Positions 36,570 through 47,433 of a DNA stretch of 64,000 nucleotides are shown in pieces. The position numbers and the translations under genes were made by a program. Position 1 is the first letter of the stretch. Every line of letters begins with the position of its first letter. The notes beneath the pieces were generated by a model. The model did no database searches, had not been told where the DNA came from, and saw nothing but the letters and a program-made list of their open reading frames with translations. The DNA comes from Leptospira fluminis (GTDB taxonomy: Bacteria; Spirochaetota; Leptospiria; Leptospirales; Leptospiraceae). The stretch spans positions 62,001 through 126,000 of the forward strand of contig NZ_RQEV01000002.1 of assembly GCF_004771275.1 (NCBI RefSeq). The letters run 5' to 3'.

Positions 36570-37010
36570 ATGAAAATTGAATTTACTCCGGAGCAGTACG
36601 AAACATTGCTTAAGTCCGTCGCCATTTCGAGCTGGATGATTAACGCCTTCAACGAAGGTGGAGAAGAAGCGCCTGCGTATTCGGAGCTCGAGCAATACAT
36701 CCTGTCCTTTGCCGCGGATTTTGGAAAGCAGGATTTCGTGGATTACGACGCTGCGGACAACGTGTATTATCCCACTAGAAAATTCGAGGACCAGACCGAT
36801 ATCTTCGACATCATCTCGGATTACGACAACGAACTCTTCTGGGACGAGTTGATACACAGAATGGCAAGAAGGGACTTTGCTCTAGAATACGGCGAAGACG
36901 GAATCGCCGGAATGGCGATCGAGGAAAGAATAGAAAAGGAAGCCCCTTTCATAGCTAAGTACGAAGAAATCTTCGCGAACCAAGGCCTGGACAATATAGA
37001 GGTCAGATGA
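36570..37010 (+). CDS. Small acidic cytoplasmic protein, unknown function
   Basis: A 146-aa protein without signal peptide or membrane segment. It is unusually acidic, with many Glu and Asp, and predicted largely helical (PEQYETLLKSVAISSWMINAF, DNELFWDELIHRMARRDFAL). I do not recognise the family. The ATG has a GAGGA ribosome site. It overlaps the RNA methyltransferase gene by the ATGA junction at 37007-37010, so the two are translated together; a link to RNA or ribosome metabolism is only suggested by this. Confidence 0.65.
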   Translation: MKIEFTPEQYETLLKSVAISSWMINAFNEGGEEAPAYSELEQYILSFAADFGKQDFVDYDAADNVYYPTRKFEDQTDIFDIISDYDNELFWDELIHRMARRDFALEYGEDGIAGMAIEERIEKEAPFIAKYEEIFANQGLDNIEVR

Positions 37011-38383
37011 ATTCCGATCCGCTTCGGAATAGGTCCTCCTCTCCGAATCCGGAACCCGCAGGAGTCGTTCGGATCGAATCCATAGGCGCGAACCTGAGGG
37101 GAAGAGCGAAACTCGGAAACAAATCCATCGAAATTCCGTACTCCCTACCGGGAGACGTTTATACGGTTTATAAATTCGGAAAACGTAAGATCTTTTATAA
37201 ATGGGAAGCGGATTTTCTGGAGAACCGGACGTCTTCTCCGCCTTGTCCGCATTTCGGATCATGCGGCGGCTGTTCGGGCCAGCATTTGGAATACGGGAGA
37301 CAGTTCGCGCTGAAGTCGGAACCGATACTCAGAGGATTGGAAGATTCGGGAATCCGGAAATTTTCGACTCTCCCCGCGGAGCGGCAGTACCATTATAGAA
37401 ATCGAATGGACTTTGCCGTATTTCCCCAAAAAGTCGTTGGCTTAAGAATGGCGGGGAATTTCAGGAGAATCATCCCTCTGAACGAATGCCCGATCCAGTC
37501 TGAATGGGCCAACACGGAACTCGATCGCGTCAAACGCCTGCTAGACGAGTTTCCGGAGATAGAATACGACCGAAAAAGGGAAACCGGGTTTTTAAAATAC
37601 GTCACGCTGCGAAAATCGACTTTTACCGAAGATTCCATGACGATATTCACGTTCACGGAGGATTTCCGAAAAAGCGAATCGTTAAACGAAGTGATGGAAT
37701 CGGCGGGTCGGATATCTGGAGCGGCAAACGTCGTGTTTTGCTTCAATCGTAAAAAAGGAGAAGTATCGGCTTCGGGAGAAAGTCTCGTAGTCAAAGGAAG
37801 GGATTTCCTCGAAGAGAGGATTTTAGGAAGGACGTTTAAAATCCCTTTCGACGGATTTTTTCAGCCGAACCCGAGGGAATTCCTGAATATCCTGGAATTC
37901 ATCCGACCCAGAATCATGGATTCGGATTTCTTAGTCGACCTATTCTGCGGGAGCGGATTCTTTTCCGTACTATTCGGGGAACGTTTTAAAAGTATCTTGG
38001 GGGTGGACGTGGTACCTTCCTCCGTTTCCTCGGGTTCGGAAACGATCGCTAAGGAATTTCCCAATAAGAATGCGGAATTGCTGGCCTTCGATTTGTTCCA
38101 TAAAAAGGGACTAGAAAGGATGGAAGCCGCTTCCCTCCCTTGGTCGGAATCCGTGGTGATCGCGGATCCGCCCAGAAGCGGACTTTCCCCGGAACTCTGC
38201 TCTTTTCTGAATCGAAACCCGGTAAAACAGCTCTTTTATGTTTCCTGCAATCCCGAAAAGATGCTGAGCGATCTCCGAATCCTTTCCGATTCCTACGAAG
38301 TTTCGGATTGTCTCCTCTGCGACCCGTTTCCGCAGACCCCCCACCTAGAAGCGGTCTCCTTACTCGTCCCCAAAAATCGCTGA
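37007..38383 (+). CDS. TrmA/RumA-family class I SAM-dependent RNA m5U methyltransferase
   Basis: A 458-aa RNA (uracil-5)-methyltransferase. An N-terminal TRAM-like beta-barrel (about 15-72) leads to the iron-sulphur cluster Cys (Cys80, Cys86, Cys89 in [11 protein letters not shown], fourth probably Cys161). The SAM domain follows, with [26 protein letters not shown] and the catalytic Cys in [13 protein letters not shown]. It could act on 23S rRNA (RlmD/RlmC type) or tRNA; sequence motifs alone do not separate these. The start overlaps the preceding gene (ATGA). Confidence 0.88.
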   Translation: MNSDPLRNRSSSPNPEPAGVVRIESIGANLRGRAKLGNKSIEIPYSLPGDVYTVYKFGKRKIFYKWEADFLENRTSSPPCPHFGSCGGCSGQHLEYGRQFALKSEPILRGLEDSGIRKFSTLPAERQYHYRNRMDFAVFPQKVVGLRMAGNFRRIIPLNECPIQSEWANTELDRVKRLLDEFPEIEYDRKRETGFLKYVTLRKSTFTEDSMTIFTFTEDFRKSESLNEVMESAGRISGAANVVFCFNRKKGEVSASGESLVVKGRDFLEERILGRTFKIPFDGFFQPNPREFLNILEFIRPRIMDSDFLVDLFCGSGFFSVLFGERFKSILGVDVVPSSVSSGSETIAKEFPNKNAELLAFDLFHKKGLERMEAASLPWSESVVIADPPRSGLSPELCSFLNRNPVKQLFYVSCNPEKMLSDLRILSDSYEVSDCLLCDPFPQTPHLEAVSLLVPKNR

Positions 38384-38441
38384 AGGAATCGGAAAAATCC
38401 TTCGATACTGTACCCAAAGACGTTTTTTGGGGTTCCTAAAG

Positions 38442-39560
38442 ATGAAATTCCGCATTTTCTTTTCCGCACTGGCATTCCTTTCCGCGATCGGTTGCAATAC
38501 CGTCGTCATCAAACCCTGGAATCCACCCCACCAAATGAGGTCCGTAGAAACGATCCGTGTCTTTTTAGGAAAAGCGGAATCGGACCTGCTCCTGAAGGCG
38601 GAGGGAACCATTTCCGTTTACGACGTAAACAACCTACTGATCAAACGCGCTTACGATATCATCTCTTTGGACGCGCGCAAAGTCAAGGCTCCGATCCGAT
38701 TCGTCTCGGAACATCCCGGATTGGAATACAAAGGAAGAAGGTATCGGGGAGAAATCCTACTCCAACCAGATCGTTCCGGATCCGTTCTGATCGTGAACCA
38801 AGTACCGCTGGAAGAATATCTGTATGCGGTCGTTCCTTCCGAAGTCCCCGCTACATGGCCTACGGAAGCTCTCAAAGCGCAAGCAATCTGCTCGAGGACC
38901 TACGCAGTGCGGGAAATGTTGAATAAAAAGGATTCCCTGTACGACGTCGAAGCCACCGTCAGTTCCCAAGCGTATGCAGGACTGGATAAGGAAAACCCGA
39001 AGACCACGAAAGCCGTAAGGGAAACAGAAGGAGTTCTGGCCGTCTATGAAGAGGACCCGATCCACACGTTCTTTCACTCCAATAGCGGAGGACGAACGGA
39101 AACCCCCGATCAGGTTTGGGGCGGGAAAAAAATTCCGTACTTGGAATCCGTGTCCTCCCGCTTTGACGATGCGGGAGACAATTTCATGTGGAAGGACATA
39201 CTGAGTCACAACACGATGGACCAAGCATTAGCTTCCTTAGGAGTCGGTCAGATCCAATCCATCCAAGTGCTTTCCAGAACCTCATCGGGCAGAGTGGACC
39301 TGATCGAAGTAGTGGGCTCAAGAGGGACGAGTAAGATCAAAGGGAAAGAATTCCGTAGCCTTCTTGGCGCGTCGGTCAAATCCCTAAGATTCGGAATCAA
39401 ACGGGACCACGAAGGCTTCCTGATCAAGGGAATGGGCTCGGGACACGGAGTAGGCCTAAGCCAATGGGGAAGTTTCGGAATGGCGAAACAGAACTATACG
39501 TACACCGAAATCCTGCGACACTATTACCAGGGAATCGATTTTGCAAGGATCATAAAGTAG
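38442..39560 (+). CDS. SpoIID/LytB-domain lipoprotein
   Basis: A 372-aa protein; the ATG at 38442 begins a signal peptide whose lipobox (LSAIGC) puts the lipidated Cys at residue 18. The SpoIID/LytB domain fills most of the rest: [40 protein letters not shown], the HSNSGGRTE block and [19 protein letters not shown]. Members bind or cleave peptidoglycan glycan strands (SpoIID is a lytic transglycosylase). A cell-wall remodelling role in the periplasm is therefore likely. It lies about 60 bp after the methyltransferase gene and 101 bp before the ABC transporter genes. Confidence 0.87.
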   Translation: MKFRIFFSALAFLSAIGCNTVVIKPWNPPHQMRSVETIRVFLGKAESDLLLKAEGTISVYDVNNLLIKRAYDIISLDARKVKAPIRFVSEHPGLEYKGRRYRGEILLQPDRSGSVLIVNQVPLEEYLYAVVPSEVPATWPTEALKAQAICSRTYAVREMLNKKDSLYDVEATVSSQAYAGLDKENPKTTKAVRETEGVLAVYEEDPIHTFFHSNSGGRTETPDQVWGGKKIPYLESVSSRFDDAGDNFMWKDILSHNTMDQALASLGVGQIQSIQVLSRTSSGRVDLIEVVGSRGTSKIKGKEFRSLLGASVKSLRFGIKRDHEGFLIKGMGSGHGVGLSQWGSFGMAKQNYTYTEILRHYYQGIDFARIIK

Positions 39561-39661
39561 GTTCTTCCGAAAAACGGCGGATCATTCGTTAGATATCAAA
39601 CCGACGATCGCAGGTCCCTTTCTTTTCCTTGCATTCGAACGCCGGGGAAGAAAATAGCTGC

Positions 39662-40360
39662 ATGCCCGAACCGTCCGATCGGATCCTGGTCCGAGATCTT
39701 AAAAAAGAATACAAAACGGGAAAGTTGATCACCCCGGTTCTGAACGGAATCGAAGTGGAACTTCCGAATTCCTTCATAACCCTCATGGGTCCATCCGGTT
39801 CGGGAAAATCAACTTTTTTGAATATTCTTTCCGGAATAGATACGGCGGATTCCGGAGAAGTATGGGTAAACGGCAAAGAACTGACTTCCCTTTCCGAATC
39901 GGAACTGACCGAATACAGGCGTTCGGATACGGGAATCATATTCCAATTCTTTCATCTACTTCCCTATCTGAACGCGATAGAAAACGTCGCCATGCCTTTG
40001 TACATTGCCGGCATGGGGAGAAAACGAGCACGGGAAATCGCGGAGGAATCCCTATTAAAAGTGGGTCTGGCGGAGCGGAAAACGCATAAACCGGACGAAC
40101 TTTCCGGCGGAGAACAGCAGAGAGTCGCCATCGCCAGGGCTTTGTGCAAAAAACCTAGGATCGTACTTGCCGACGAACCTACCGGAAATTTGGACACGTT
40201 ACACGCCGGCAAAGTCTTGGATCTTTTGCTGGAACTGCAGGAAAAGGAAAAATTCTCCCTCATCGTAGTGACCCACGACAGGGAAATCGGGGCGAAAGGC
40301 AAAATAAAGCTGAAGATGAGGGACGGAAGAATCTTCCGGGAGGAAGAAAAAGTACGGTGA
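39662..40360 (+). CDS. ABC transporter ATP-binding protein, LolD/MacB type
   Basis: A 232-aa nucleotide-binding subunit. Walker [10 protein letters not shown] (43-51), Q-loop [18 protein letters not shown], signature [15 protein letters not shown], Walker [11 protein letters not shown] and the switch VVTHD are all intact. The [14 protein letters not shown] pattern and the partner's FtsX domains place it with LolD/MacB transporters, which act on lipoproteins or other envelope substrates without moving them through the membrane channel. The start is ATG 39662; an upstream in-frame TTG is less likely. The stop overlaps the permease start (GTGA). Confidence 0.9.
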   Translation: MPEPSDRILVRDLKKEYKTGKLITPVLNGIEVELPNSFITLMGPSGSGKSTFLNILSGIDTADSGEVWVNGKELTSLSESELTEYRRSDTGIIFQFFHLLPYLNAIENVAMPLYIAGMGRKRAREIAEESLLKVGLAERKTHKPDELSGGEQQRVAIARALCKKPRIVLADEPTGNLDTLHAGKVLDLLLELQEKEKFSLIVVTHDREIGAKGKIKLKMRDGRIFREEEKVR

Positions 40361-42861
40361 ATCTTTACCTACTGTTCTTATTCGAATATTTCCGGACCCA
40401 CGTTCCCAGAGTGGTCTTTGCCTTGTTGGGAATTTCTTTGGGAGTCGGATTGTTCCTTTCCACCTCCGCCAACGCGTTTAAGGCGGAAAACTCCCTGGTG
40501 GATTTTGCATTAGGTTATTTTAAAGGGGAATATAAACTGAAACTGGGTCCCTCTCAAGCGGGAGAACGGATTCCCTGGGAAACCCTTTCCGAAATTTTTT
40601 CCGATTCGGAACTCCGAAAGATCACGAAGATTCTCCCCCGCATCCAGAGGGAAGCGATCGCTTCCGACAATCTTAGAATCGTGTATTTAGCCATGGATCT
40701 TTTGAAGGAAGCTCCCGGCAATCTCGCCACGAAAGACGCGGAGAAACTTCGCTCGCCCTCGGATACCACGTTCGTGTCCCAAGCGGTTTGGAATCGATAC
40801 CGAGGAAAACCCTTCCAACTTTCCATCGACGGAAAGAGCCGGGAAATCAAGGACTACGTGCCGGTCCGATCCGACGGTGGATACCTGGTCTTCGAGGATT
40901 TTGCACTCGCTTCTCCTTGGATCGAATCCGACAAAGGCCCCGACTACCTGCTTTTGCGTTGTCAGGAAAACGAAGCGGCGACTCTGAAGAAAGTCCTGAC
41001 AAGGAACTTAGGCGGTAAGTACCAGGTGGAAACCTCGCAGGAAATTCGCGAGAAATCCGAGAACGCGCTGCGCTCCTTCCAGTTGAATCTATTGGTGATC
41101 TCCTTCATCTCTCTCTTGATCGCATTCTTCATGGTTTCGAATACCATGTCCGGACTCTACTTGAGCAGGGAAAAGGAGTTGGGAATTCTGAGGACCCTCG
41201 GATTGGACCACCGCAAAGCCGTCCTTCTCTTTCTCAGCCAATCTCTGATACTGGGCGTCGTCGGAAGTTTTTTGGGATTAGCGGTCGGAACCTTCTTCGC
41301 AGGATTGGATTTTTTTCGGCCGGAGTCCACCTTGGTGGACCGGGAATTTCTCTCCACGTACGAAAGCATTTCATGGAAGGATTACGCCGCCGCCTTAATC
41401 CTAGGAATTCTGGGTTCCGTTTTTTCCGCACTGCTTCCTTCTCTCCGCGCGGGAAGCGTGCCTCCACTTTCGATCCTACGCGAATCCGAGCGGAGCGGAA
41501 ATTCGTTTAACGGAAAAAAATTCGCGATCGCAGGAACGGTCCTGTTTCTGGTTTCATTCGGAATTTCGAATCTTCCTTCTCCCTGGAAACTACCCGTGCC
41601 GGGACTACTCGGTATAGGAGGAATCGTGATCGGGATCACTCTCATGTTTCCGTACGGGATCAAAGCGATCACCTCCAGATCGGTTCTGATGCTCGAAAAA
41701 GGGGATAGAGCCTTTCCCTTCCTGAAAATCGGCCTGGAGGAATTGAAGGAAAATCCCGGGAGGAATACTCTCACATCGGCGACCGTAATGCTCTCCGTAT
41801 CGTTGGTGTTATGCCTCACCGTGTTGACCGACAGTTACAAACGATCCTTGAACGATTGGGTGGATTCGGAATATCCTTCGGACATTACTATTATTAATAA
41901 TCGTTATTTTCATTCGGGGATTCATGGAGGCGTCCCCAAAGATCTGCTCCCAAAAATAGCGGATCTACGGATTACTTCTTATCTTGACGGCTTTCTGGTG
42001 AATACGAGATTTGAAACGGATCAGGGAGTATTCACCGTCCACGCCTACGACTTCAAGGCATACGCGAATACCGGAGAGAGACCCGAAAAATTCGTGAAGG
42101 AGGAAACCGATATTCTGATTTCCTCCAATATGGCTTATCTTCACGGATTGAAGATAGGAGACGCTCTCGTTTCCGGAACTCCCCAAGGACCCAGAAAATT
42201 CGTCGTAAAAGGCGTTAAAGAACATTTCTTTTCAGAGCGCGGTACGGTGATGATGGACATAGACTCGTATGAAAAATTATTCGGAGTCCGCTCTCTAAAC
42301 TCCATCAAGTTGTTTCTTAAAAACGAATATAGATCCGAGAAAGGCCTGGAAATCGCGACCGAATCCTTGCGGAAACTTTTCTCGTCGGATCCTAGATATT
42401 CGGACCTTGCCCTTCTGGACTCCAAGCAATTGCGCTCCTTGTATCTTTATGAAGTGAACAAGGTATTCCGCGTTTTGGATTCTTTAAAAGTGACCGCACT
42501 CCTCATCACTCTTATTTCCCTATTGTCCTCGCTTATTCAGAACCTATACGATAAACAGAGAATTCTCGGTCTGCTCAAATACCTGGGCGCATCCTCCGCT
42601 CAGCTCGCATCCATTCTGAGATCGGAAGCGATCTTCCTGACGGTATTCGGAGTCCTGTCCGGGATCGTCGTCTCCTTGGTGATCTCCCCGATCATCCTGT
42701 ACGTGATCAATCGCAACGCTTTCGGCTGGACCCTCACGTTTACATTTCAACTCTGGATGCCGGCCCTCATCTTATGCCTGGCCCCTCTTTTGGGTTGGCT
42801 CGCTTCTTTTTATCCCCTATTCCTTTTACGACGCCTTCATTTCAAACTGAGCCCGGAATGA
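40357..42861 (+). CDS. FtsX-family ABC transporter permease
   Basis: An 834-aa inner-membrane permease with an N-terminal anchor ([21 protein letters not shown]), a periplasmic domain, and two blocks of FtsX-type transmembrane helices: about 240-370 ([34 protein letters not shown], then [14 protein letters not shown]) and the C-terminal 700-830 ([23 protein letters not shown]). A MacB-like periplasmic domain also precedes the second block. A duplicated core of this size matches YbbP/DevC-like permeases. With the preceding ATPase it forms a complete exporter or mechanotransmitter. The substrate may be lipoproteins. GTG start, GTGA overlap. Confidence 0.87.
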   Translation: MNLYLLFLFEYFRTHVPRVVFALLGISLGVGLFLSTSANAFKAENSLVDFALGYFKGEYKLKLGPSQAGERIPWETLSEIFSDSELRKITKILPRIQREAIASDNLRIVYLAMDLLKEAPGNLATKDAEKLRSPSDTTFVSQAVWNRYRGKPFQLSIDGKSREIKDYVPVRSDGGYLVFEDFALASPWIESDKGPDYLLLRCQENEAATLKKVLTRNLGGKYQVETSQEIREKSENALRSFQLNLLVISFISLLIAFFMVSNTMSGLYLSREKELGILRTLGLDHRKAVLLFLSQSLILGVVGSFLGLAVGTFFAGLDFFRPESTLVDREFLSTYESISWKDYAAALILGILGSVFSALLPSLRAGSVPPLSILRESERSGNSFNGKKFAIAGTVLFLVSFGISNLPSPWKLPVPGLLGIGGIVIGITLMFPYGIKAITSRSVLMLEKGDRAFPFLKIGLEELKENPGRNTLTSATVMLSVSLVLCLTVLTDSYKRSLNDWVDSEYPSDITIINNRYFHSGIHGGVPKDLLPKIADLRITSYLDGFLVNTRFETDQGVFTVHAYDFKAYANTGERPEKFVKEETDILISSNMAYLHGLKIGDALVSGTPQGPRKFVVKGVKEHFFSERGTVMMDIDSYEKLFGVRSLNSIKLFLKNEYRSEKGLEIATESLRKLFSSDPRYSDLALLDSKQLRSLYLYEVNKVFRVLDSLKVTALLITLISLLSSLIQNLYDKQRILGLLKYLGASSAQLASILRSEAIFLTVFGVLSGIVVSLVISPIILYVINRNAFGWTLTFTFQLWMPALILCLAPLLGWLASFYPLFLLRRLHFKLSPE

Positions 42862-42955
42862 ATCACCGGAAAGATCGTGTTTCCGAACGTAGGTGTGAAA
42901 AAAAGGCAGAAATCTCTCTTGATCGAAAAACAGACGGGATTAAGCTGAGAAATCG

Positions 42956-43906
42956 ATGGCTACCCCTCTTGAAACCGCGCTGGAAATACTCGAGGAAATA
43001 AAAAAGATCAACCTTCAAGAAGACGATCGCATTCCGTATTCGGACATGTTTTTAAAGGACATGATGAGCATTATGTCCAGAGACGCGATGCAAATCCGGG
43101 AAGTCCTGGAAATGCTACGTGAATCCAAATACATCTTCATCATCAAAGTGGTGACTCCCGACCCCCACAAGGATTCCAGGAATCAGGATATGGGTGTGGA
43201 CGCCTACATCTATGCGGATTCAAAAATCGTAAACGATCTCAAGGTATTTGCGGAAAAAAAACTGGAAAAGGCCTATGAAGCCACGTATTACAAACGGAAG
43301 TCCCCCTTCCAGATCACTCGGGAACTTTTTCCTAAAATCAAGGAGCACAACAATACCGTCCTGGGCAGGTACGTCAACGTAGCCGTGATGCTGGAAGAAT
43401 ACCAAAGGGTATTGACCGCGAATCCGAACGATTACGAAGAAAATCGCAAGAGAAACAACCTTTCTTCTCTACTGGAAAACTCCGGAACTCCCACGGTGAT
43501 CGCGAGAGACATTCCGGAATTCGAGATCGGACCTTCCTCGGGAGGTTCCGCAAAGTACGGCACAAAAAGAGCCGTAGATAAGATCGAAGCCGACGATGCT
43601 CTGATCAATCCGAAGAACCCCTGGTCCAGACTTACTTCCAAATTTTCCGCGGAGTTTTTGATCCGGATCCATTTGCGCAAATACGAATTCGATACGGTTC
43701 GAAAACTCGTACAAACTGGAAAGATTTCGGAGTACGAGGACCTGAAATTCGTTCGGGATACCCTTCAGGAAATGGAAGGGAGAACCCACCTAGATCCTCT
43801 ATTGTCGAACTTTATGACGGAGATGGTAGACCTACGGAGACTCACCCAAAAAAAGATGAACCTTTTAAAAGGGATCACGAATTCCGGATCCATCGGCTCC
43901 CTTTAG
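42956..43906 (+). CDS. Conserved cytoplasmic protein, unknown function
   Basis: A 316-aa soluble protein without signal peptide, transmembrane segment or recognised motif. It is predicted helical at both ends (LETALEILEEIKKINLQ; LSNFMTEMVDLRRLTQKKMNLL) with a middle region of mixed charge and a Ser/Gly-rich loop near residue 200 (GPSSGGSAKYG). I do not recognise the family. The N-terminal 100 residues, with a paired RESKYIFIIKVVTPDP strand, could be a winged-helix-like fold; this is a guess from hydrophobic pattern only. It converges with the membrane protein gene, overlapping it by 4 bp. Confidence 0.6.
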   Translation: MATPLETALEILEEIKKINLQEDDRIPYSDMFLKDMMSIMSRDAMQIREVLEMLRESKYIFIIKVVTPDPHKDSRNQDMGVDAYIYADSKIVNDLKVFAEKKLEKAYEATYYKRKSPFQITRELFPKIKEHNNTVLGRYVNVAVMLEEYQRVLTANPNDYEENRKRNNLSSLLENSGTPTVIARDIPEFEIGPSSGGSAKYGTKRAVDKIEADDALINPKNPWSRLTSKFSAEFLIRIHLRKYEFDTVRKLVQTGKISEYEDLKFVRDTLQEMEGRTHLDPLLSNFMTEMVDLRRLTQKKMNLLKGITNSGSIGSL

Positions 43907-44613
43907 ATCAGACCGAAATACCTGACCGTCAAAACGACCAACAAAATCGCGAGGATAAACACGTATCTTCTTCTTGCGGATCCGCCGGTATTCATTCTAT
44001 CCTTGGGCAAATAGAGCAGGAAGAGAAGCAAATTCGCGGTCATCACGATATAAATCAGATCCTGCTTAAACCCCCAAGGCCCCACGAAATAGGCCAATAT
44101 GATACCGAAAGTGGGTACAAATGCGAAGGGTGTTTTCCAGGTCAGGATCCTAGAATCCTCTTCGAACACGGTCGCTTTCATTCCCGTTTTCTTTTCCAGC
44201 TCCGCCAAAAACTCCGTCATGTCCGTCAGATTTAGAATCGGAACGTACGTCCCTTGCTTCAGGACGAGGAGAACGCGATCGTAACCTCGAAATCGATCCT
44301 TTTCGATTCCGTTCACTTCCCTAAGATCCAGTTCCATGCATTGCCCTTGCGCATTCCATTGCTTCAGACTGTTTCCGCTCAACTCCACCTTGGAACCTTG
44401 CAAGGTTTTCAACTGGCGGGAATAGTTTTTTGCTAAGAGAAATACCAAAAGTCCTCCCAACACCAGAAACATGGTGAGGAAGGATTCCCTACTTTCGGAC
44501 GCGACCTGGCGAAAATTTACGGCAAGAAACAGCCCGAAGACGAGCACCACCATGGAAGTACGTTGGATCAGTTTTTTCTTAAAAACGGGAACGTCGTAGG
44601 AATAACTCGCCAT
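43903..44613 (-). CDS. Membrane protein, unknown function
   Basis: A 236-aa protein with two N-terminal transmembrane segments (about 17-33 and 45-61), a soluble central part with a PH-like strand order (GSKVELSGNSLKQWNAQGQC, DRVLLVLKQGTYVPI), and two or three C-terminal segments (FAFVPTFGIILAYFVGPWG, YIVMTANLLLFLLYL, YVFILAILLVVLTV). The layout resembles bacterial-PH-domain membrane proteins, but no family is firmly identified. It begins 3 bp after the pyrE stop and is surely co-transcribed with it. Confidence 0.6.
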   Translation of the reverse strand: MASYSYDVPVFKKKLIQRTSMVVLVFGLFLAVNFRQVASESRESFLTMFLVLGGLLVFLLAKNYSRQLKTLQGSKVELSGNSLKQWNAQGQCMELDLREVNGIEKDRFRGYDRVLLVLKQGTYVPILNLTDMTEFLAELEKKTGMKATVFEEDSRILTWKTPFAFVPTFGIILAYFVGPWGFKQDLIYIVMTANLLLFLLYLPKDRMNTGGSARRRYVFILAILLVVLTVRYFGLI

Positions 44614-44616
44614 GGC

Positions 44617-45174
44617 TTACTCCACATGACCGAATTCGGATTTTTTAAAAATCGGAAAAACCCGGATTCCTTCCGCTTCTATGGCGTCTCTTCCACCTTC
44701 TTCCCTATCCACAATGCAGATACAAGCCGTAACTTCCAAGCCTGCATCCCGCAAACTTTTGACCGCTTGCAAAGTGGAGGCTCCGGTGGTCACCACATCA
44801 TCCACGACCACGCAGGTCTTGACCGCATTCACCGCGCCTTCCACCAGATTTTTCGTTCCGTGATCCTTGGCCTGTTTTCTCACGATCAGAGGAAAAACGT
44901 TTCGTCCCTGATGGCGGAACTCCAGCGAAATTCCGTAACAAATCGGATCGGCTCCCATGGTCAGACCACCGTAGGATTCCTTTCCGGAGAGCCCGGAATC
45001 GGGGATATGCTTCTCCACTAAATACTTACAGAGTAACTCTAACCGCTCCGGATGAAGCGTGATTTCCTTACAATTAAAGTAGTGCCTCGATTTTCTGCCG
45101 CTAGCTAGCGTAAAAGGCTCTTCCATGAATCTATAGGCGTGGTTTTGTAGGAGTCGAAATAATTCCTCTCTCAA
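44617..45174 (-). CDS. pyrE: Orotate phosphoribosyltransferase
   Basis: PyrE joins orotate to PRPP to give orotidine-5'-phosphate in de novo pyrimidine synthesis. The 13-residue PRPP signature CVVVDDVVTTGAST is at 121-134, and the catalytic loop Lys/His residues lie in VRKQAKDHGTKN (99-110). The start is TTG at 45174, backed by a GGAGG ribosome site at correct spacing; the family's N-terminus (LLQNHAYRFMEEPFTLASGRKS) would be cut if the next ATG were used. The product is 185 aa. It leads a two-gene unit with a membrane protein. Confidence 0.92.
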   Translation of the reverse strand: MREELFRLLQNHAYRFMEEPFTLASGRKSRHYFNCKEITLHPERLELLCKYLVEKHIPDSGLSGKESYGGLTMGADPICYGISLEFRHQGRNVFPLIVRKQAKDHGTKNLVEGAVNAVKTCVVVDDVVTTGASTLQAVKSLRDAGLEVTACICIVDREEGGRDAIEAEGIRVFPIFKKSEFGHVE

Positions 45175-45311
45175 TTTTGGATCCTCCGAGACGTCTCAAG
45201 ATTTCTTTTCCATGATCGAGATCCCCGGAAAAGCAAAAACCGCTTTTTCTAGGCCGGAAAAAAATACGAAAAAATCATCCTTTTTCCGCAACCTAACGGA
45301 CGCTTTCGACT

Positions 45312-45347
45312 CATATCAGACAAACCAGAACAGGATTAACTGATATG
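45312..45347 (+). promoter_or_regulatory. Potential RNA hairpin enclosing the desaturase ribosome site
   Basis: A perfect 8-bp inverted repeat, CATATCAG (45312-45319) and CTGATATG (45340-45347), encloses 20 nt that include the CAGGATT ribosome site. The ATG start codon itself is in the 3' arm. If formed in the mRNA it would hide the start codon. Confidence 0.4.
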
Positions 45348-46430
45348 GAGCAAACGAAAAAAATCGCATGGAAAACGACCATCTTTCTGATAGTTACCCC
45401 GATTGTGGGTATCGTCGGAACGGCGGCTCTAATTCTTACCAGGGGAATTCCCACTTACACATGGATGACCTTCTTTTTTATGGTCGGAGCGACCGGTCTA
45501 TCCATTACCGCAGGCTATCACCGCCTCTTCTCGCATAGGGCGTACAAAGCCGCTCTACCGGTCCGACTTTTTTATCTGTTATTCGGCGCGGCGGCCTTCC
45601 AGCAATCCGTGATCGAATGGAGTTCCGATCATAGAATCCACCATAGATACGTGGACAAGGACGAGGATCCGTATTCCATTACGAAAGGCTTCTGGCACGC
45701 CCACATTTTCTGGCTCTTTAAAGACAGAAGTTACCGCGAACCTACCAATGTAAACGACCTGTGGGAAGATAAATTGGTGAAATTCCAACACGACTATTAC
45801 TACCCCGTGGCTATTTTCATGGGCTTCCTGTTTCCGATGCTTGTCTGCGGTATTTGGGGAGATTGGTTGGGCGGTCTTTTGGTCGCAGGGAGTTTAAGAA
45901 TCGCGGTAAACCATCATGTTACGTTCTTCATCAATTCCTTGGCGCATTACAAAGGCGCACAGCCTTATTCCGACAAGCATACCGCTAAGGATAATTGGTT
46001 CATCGCCTTATTTACGTTCGGCGAAGGATATCATAACTACCACCATGAGTTTCAAGCCGATTATCGCAACGGAATCAGATGGCACGACTACGATCCGACC
46101 AAGTGGCTGATCAACATATTCTACGCTTTCGGATTGGCAAAAGACCTGAAGATGATTCCGGAAGAGCAGATCCTCAGAAAAAAAATGGTCATGGATGAAA
46201 AGCGTCTGCGCAAAAAACTCGCGGCCCAAGCCAGGATTTTAAACCAGGGCTTCGAGGAAAGATTGGTCTCTCTCAGACAATTGGTCCAAGAAAGACAGGA
46301 GAAGCTTCTGGCATTGAAGGCCGAAGAACTCGAAGTGGACAAAAAAGCGATGAAGGACGCAAAGCAGGATTTCAAAGTCGCATTGAAAACCTGGCATAGA
46401 TTCGTGTCCGGAGATCTCGCCCCCGCGTAA
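45345..46430 (+). CDS. Fatty-acid (acyl-CoA type) delta-9 desaturase
   Basis: A 361-aa integral membrane di-iron desaturase that introduces a cis double bond into acyl chains. The three histidine boxes are complete: HRLFSH (His59-His64), HRIHH (His96, 99, 100) and HNYHH (His230, 233, 234), with additional His in NHHVTFFINSLAH. Four transmembrane segments lie around 12-32, 38-57, 150-190. A charged C-terminal coiled coil (about 275-345) is an unusual extension for a bacterial desaturase. The gene is followed by a strong terminator. Its 5' leader can fold so as to hide the start codon, which may link expression to temperature. Confidence 0.9.
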   Translation: MEQTKKIAWKTTIFLIVTPIVGIVGTAALILTRGIPTYTWMTFFFMVGATGLSITAGYHRLFSHRAYKAALPVRLFYLLFGAAAFQQSVIEWSSDHRIHHRYVDKDEDPYSITKGFWHAHIFWLFKDRSYREPTNVNDLWEDKLVKFQHDYYYPVAIFMGFLFPMLVCGIWGDWLGGLLVAGSLRIAVNHHVTFFINSLAHYKGAQPYSDKHTAKDNWFIALFTFGEGYHNYHHEFQADYRNGIRWHDYDPTKWLINIFYAFGLAKDLKMIPEEQILRKKMVMDEKRLRKKLAAQARILNQGFEERLVSLRQLVQERQEKLLALKAEELEVDKKAMKDAKQDFKVALKTWHRFVSGDLAPA

Positions 46431-46467
46431 CACTTACAGCAGTCAAAGTACCTGAACCCATTCATTG

Positions 46468-46497
46468 CCCTCCCCTTAAAAGGAGGGTTTCTTTTTT
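46468..46497 (+). terminator. Intrinsic terminator of the desaturase gene
   Basis: CCCTCC / GGAGGG with an 8-nt loop followed by TTTCTTTTTT, about 38 bp after the stop codon. Confidence 0.85.
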
Positions 46498-46527
46498 CCG
46501 AAAGTCGGCCCGGATGGATCTCTTTCC

Positions 46528-47433
46528 TCAGCGGTCCGCCGAAAACGATCCGGAGTCTTCGTTTAACGGGATGACGTCCACTTCCACCTTCAATTTGTGT
46601 TTTCCCCCTCCGAACAGGATACCGCGCAGAGGGGAAACGTCGGAAAAATCCCTTCCGATAGAAGTATGAATGTATTCCTCCGTGATCCCCTTGCCGTTCG
46701 TGGGATCGAAATCGCGCCATCCGATACCCGGGCAGTAAACGGAGATCCAAGCGTGAGTCGCATCGCTTCCCCTCAATTTAGGTTTACCCGGAGGAGGATA
46801 GGTTTCTATGTATCCCGATACGTAACGACAGGGAAATCCCATCGAGCGGAAAGCCGCCAAGGACAAATGAGTAAAATCCTGGCAAACCCCTTCCCTACTT
46901 TCCAATACTTCCTCTAGCGGAGTATAGATGGTCGTGCTCCCCGCCTTGAATTTGAATTCCTCGCGGAAACGCCTCACGTATTCCAAGCAGGACTCCAAAA
47001 ACGGCCCGTCCATAGGAAAAAGATGTTTTAAGAATTTAGAATATATTTCCGCGCGGGAAACGAACGGGGAATCCCCAAGAAATTCCACCGCCTCAAGATC
47101 GGAATTCGAGGAAGGTTTCCGGAGCCGATCCAGAACCTCGTATCCGGTGGGGGAATTTCCGAAATCCTGTCCGGACGAAGTGGTGAGAACCTTGGCCTCG
47201 GCGAGAACGGACAATGCCGTGTGAGGATCCTCTACGGAAAAGGAATACACCGTATTTCCGAAATAGTCCCTCCGGAACTCGGTCAATTTAGGCTTGGGCT
47301 CCACCGTGATCCTGAGTTCTCTACAAGTCTGCCTGTCGTCGGAATCGGGGCATAGGTGCGCCAGATTCAAACAATGGGAGACCGGTTTTTCGTAGGTATA
47401 ATGAGTCAGGTGCCTCACCGAATACTCAGCCAT
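46528..47433 (-). CDS. Transglutaminase-like cysteine protease family protein (locus A)
   Basis: A 301-aa protein. The start is the ATG at 47433, overlapping the upstream stop by 8 bp; the longer frame adds 11 residues. The N-terminal beta domain (YSVRHLTHYTYEKPVSHCLNLAHL) is the Bact_transglu_N type. The core carries the papain-like triad Cys184 (REGVCQDFTH), His227 (SDATHAWISVY) and Asp243 (WRDFDPTNG), all intact. Such enzymes hydrolyse or exchange peptide bonds, probably acting on the product of the adjacent ATP-grasp ligase. There is no signal peptide, so it works in the cytoplasm. Second gene of locus A. Its homologue in locus B is the N-terminal part of the 1099-aa protein. Confidence 0.88.
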   Translation of the reverse strand: MAEYSVRHLTHYTYEKPVSHCLNLAHLCPDSDDRQTCRELRITVEPKPKLTEFRRDYFGNTVYSFSVEDPHTALSVLAEAKVLTTSSGQDFGNSPTGYEVLDRLRKPSSNSDLEAVEFLGDSPFVSRAEIYSKFLKHLFPMDGPFLESCLEYVRRFREEFKFKAGSTTIYTPLEEVLESREGVCQDFTHLSLAAFRSMGFPCRYVSGYIETYPPPGKPKLRGSDATHAWISVYCPGIGWRDFDPTNGKGITEEYIHTSIGRDFSDVSPLRGILFGGGKHKLKVEVDVIPLNEDSGSFSADR

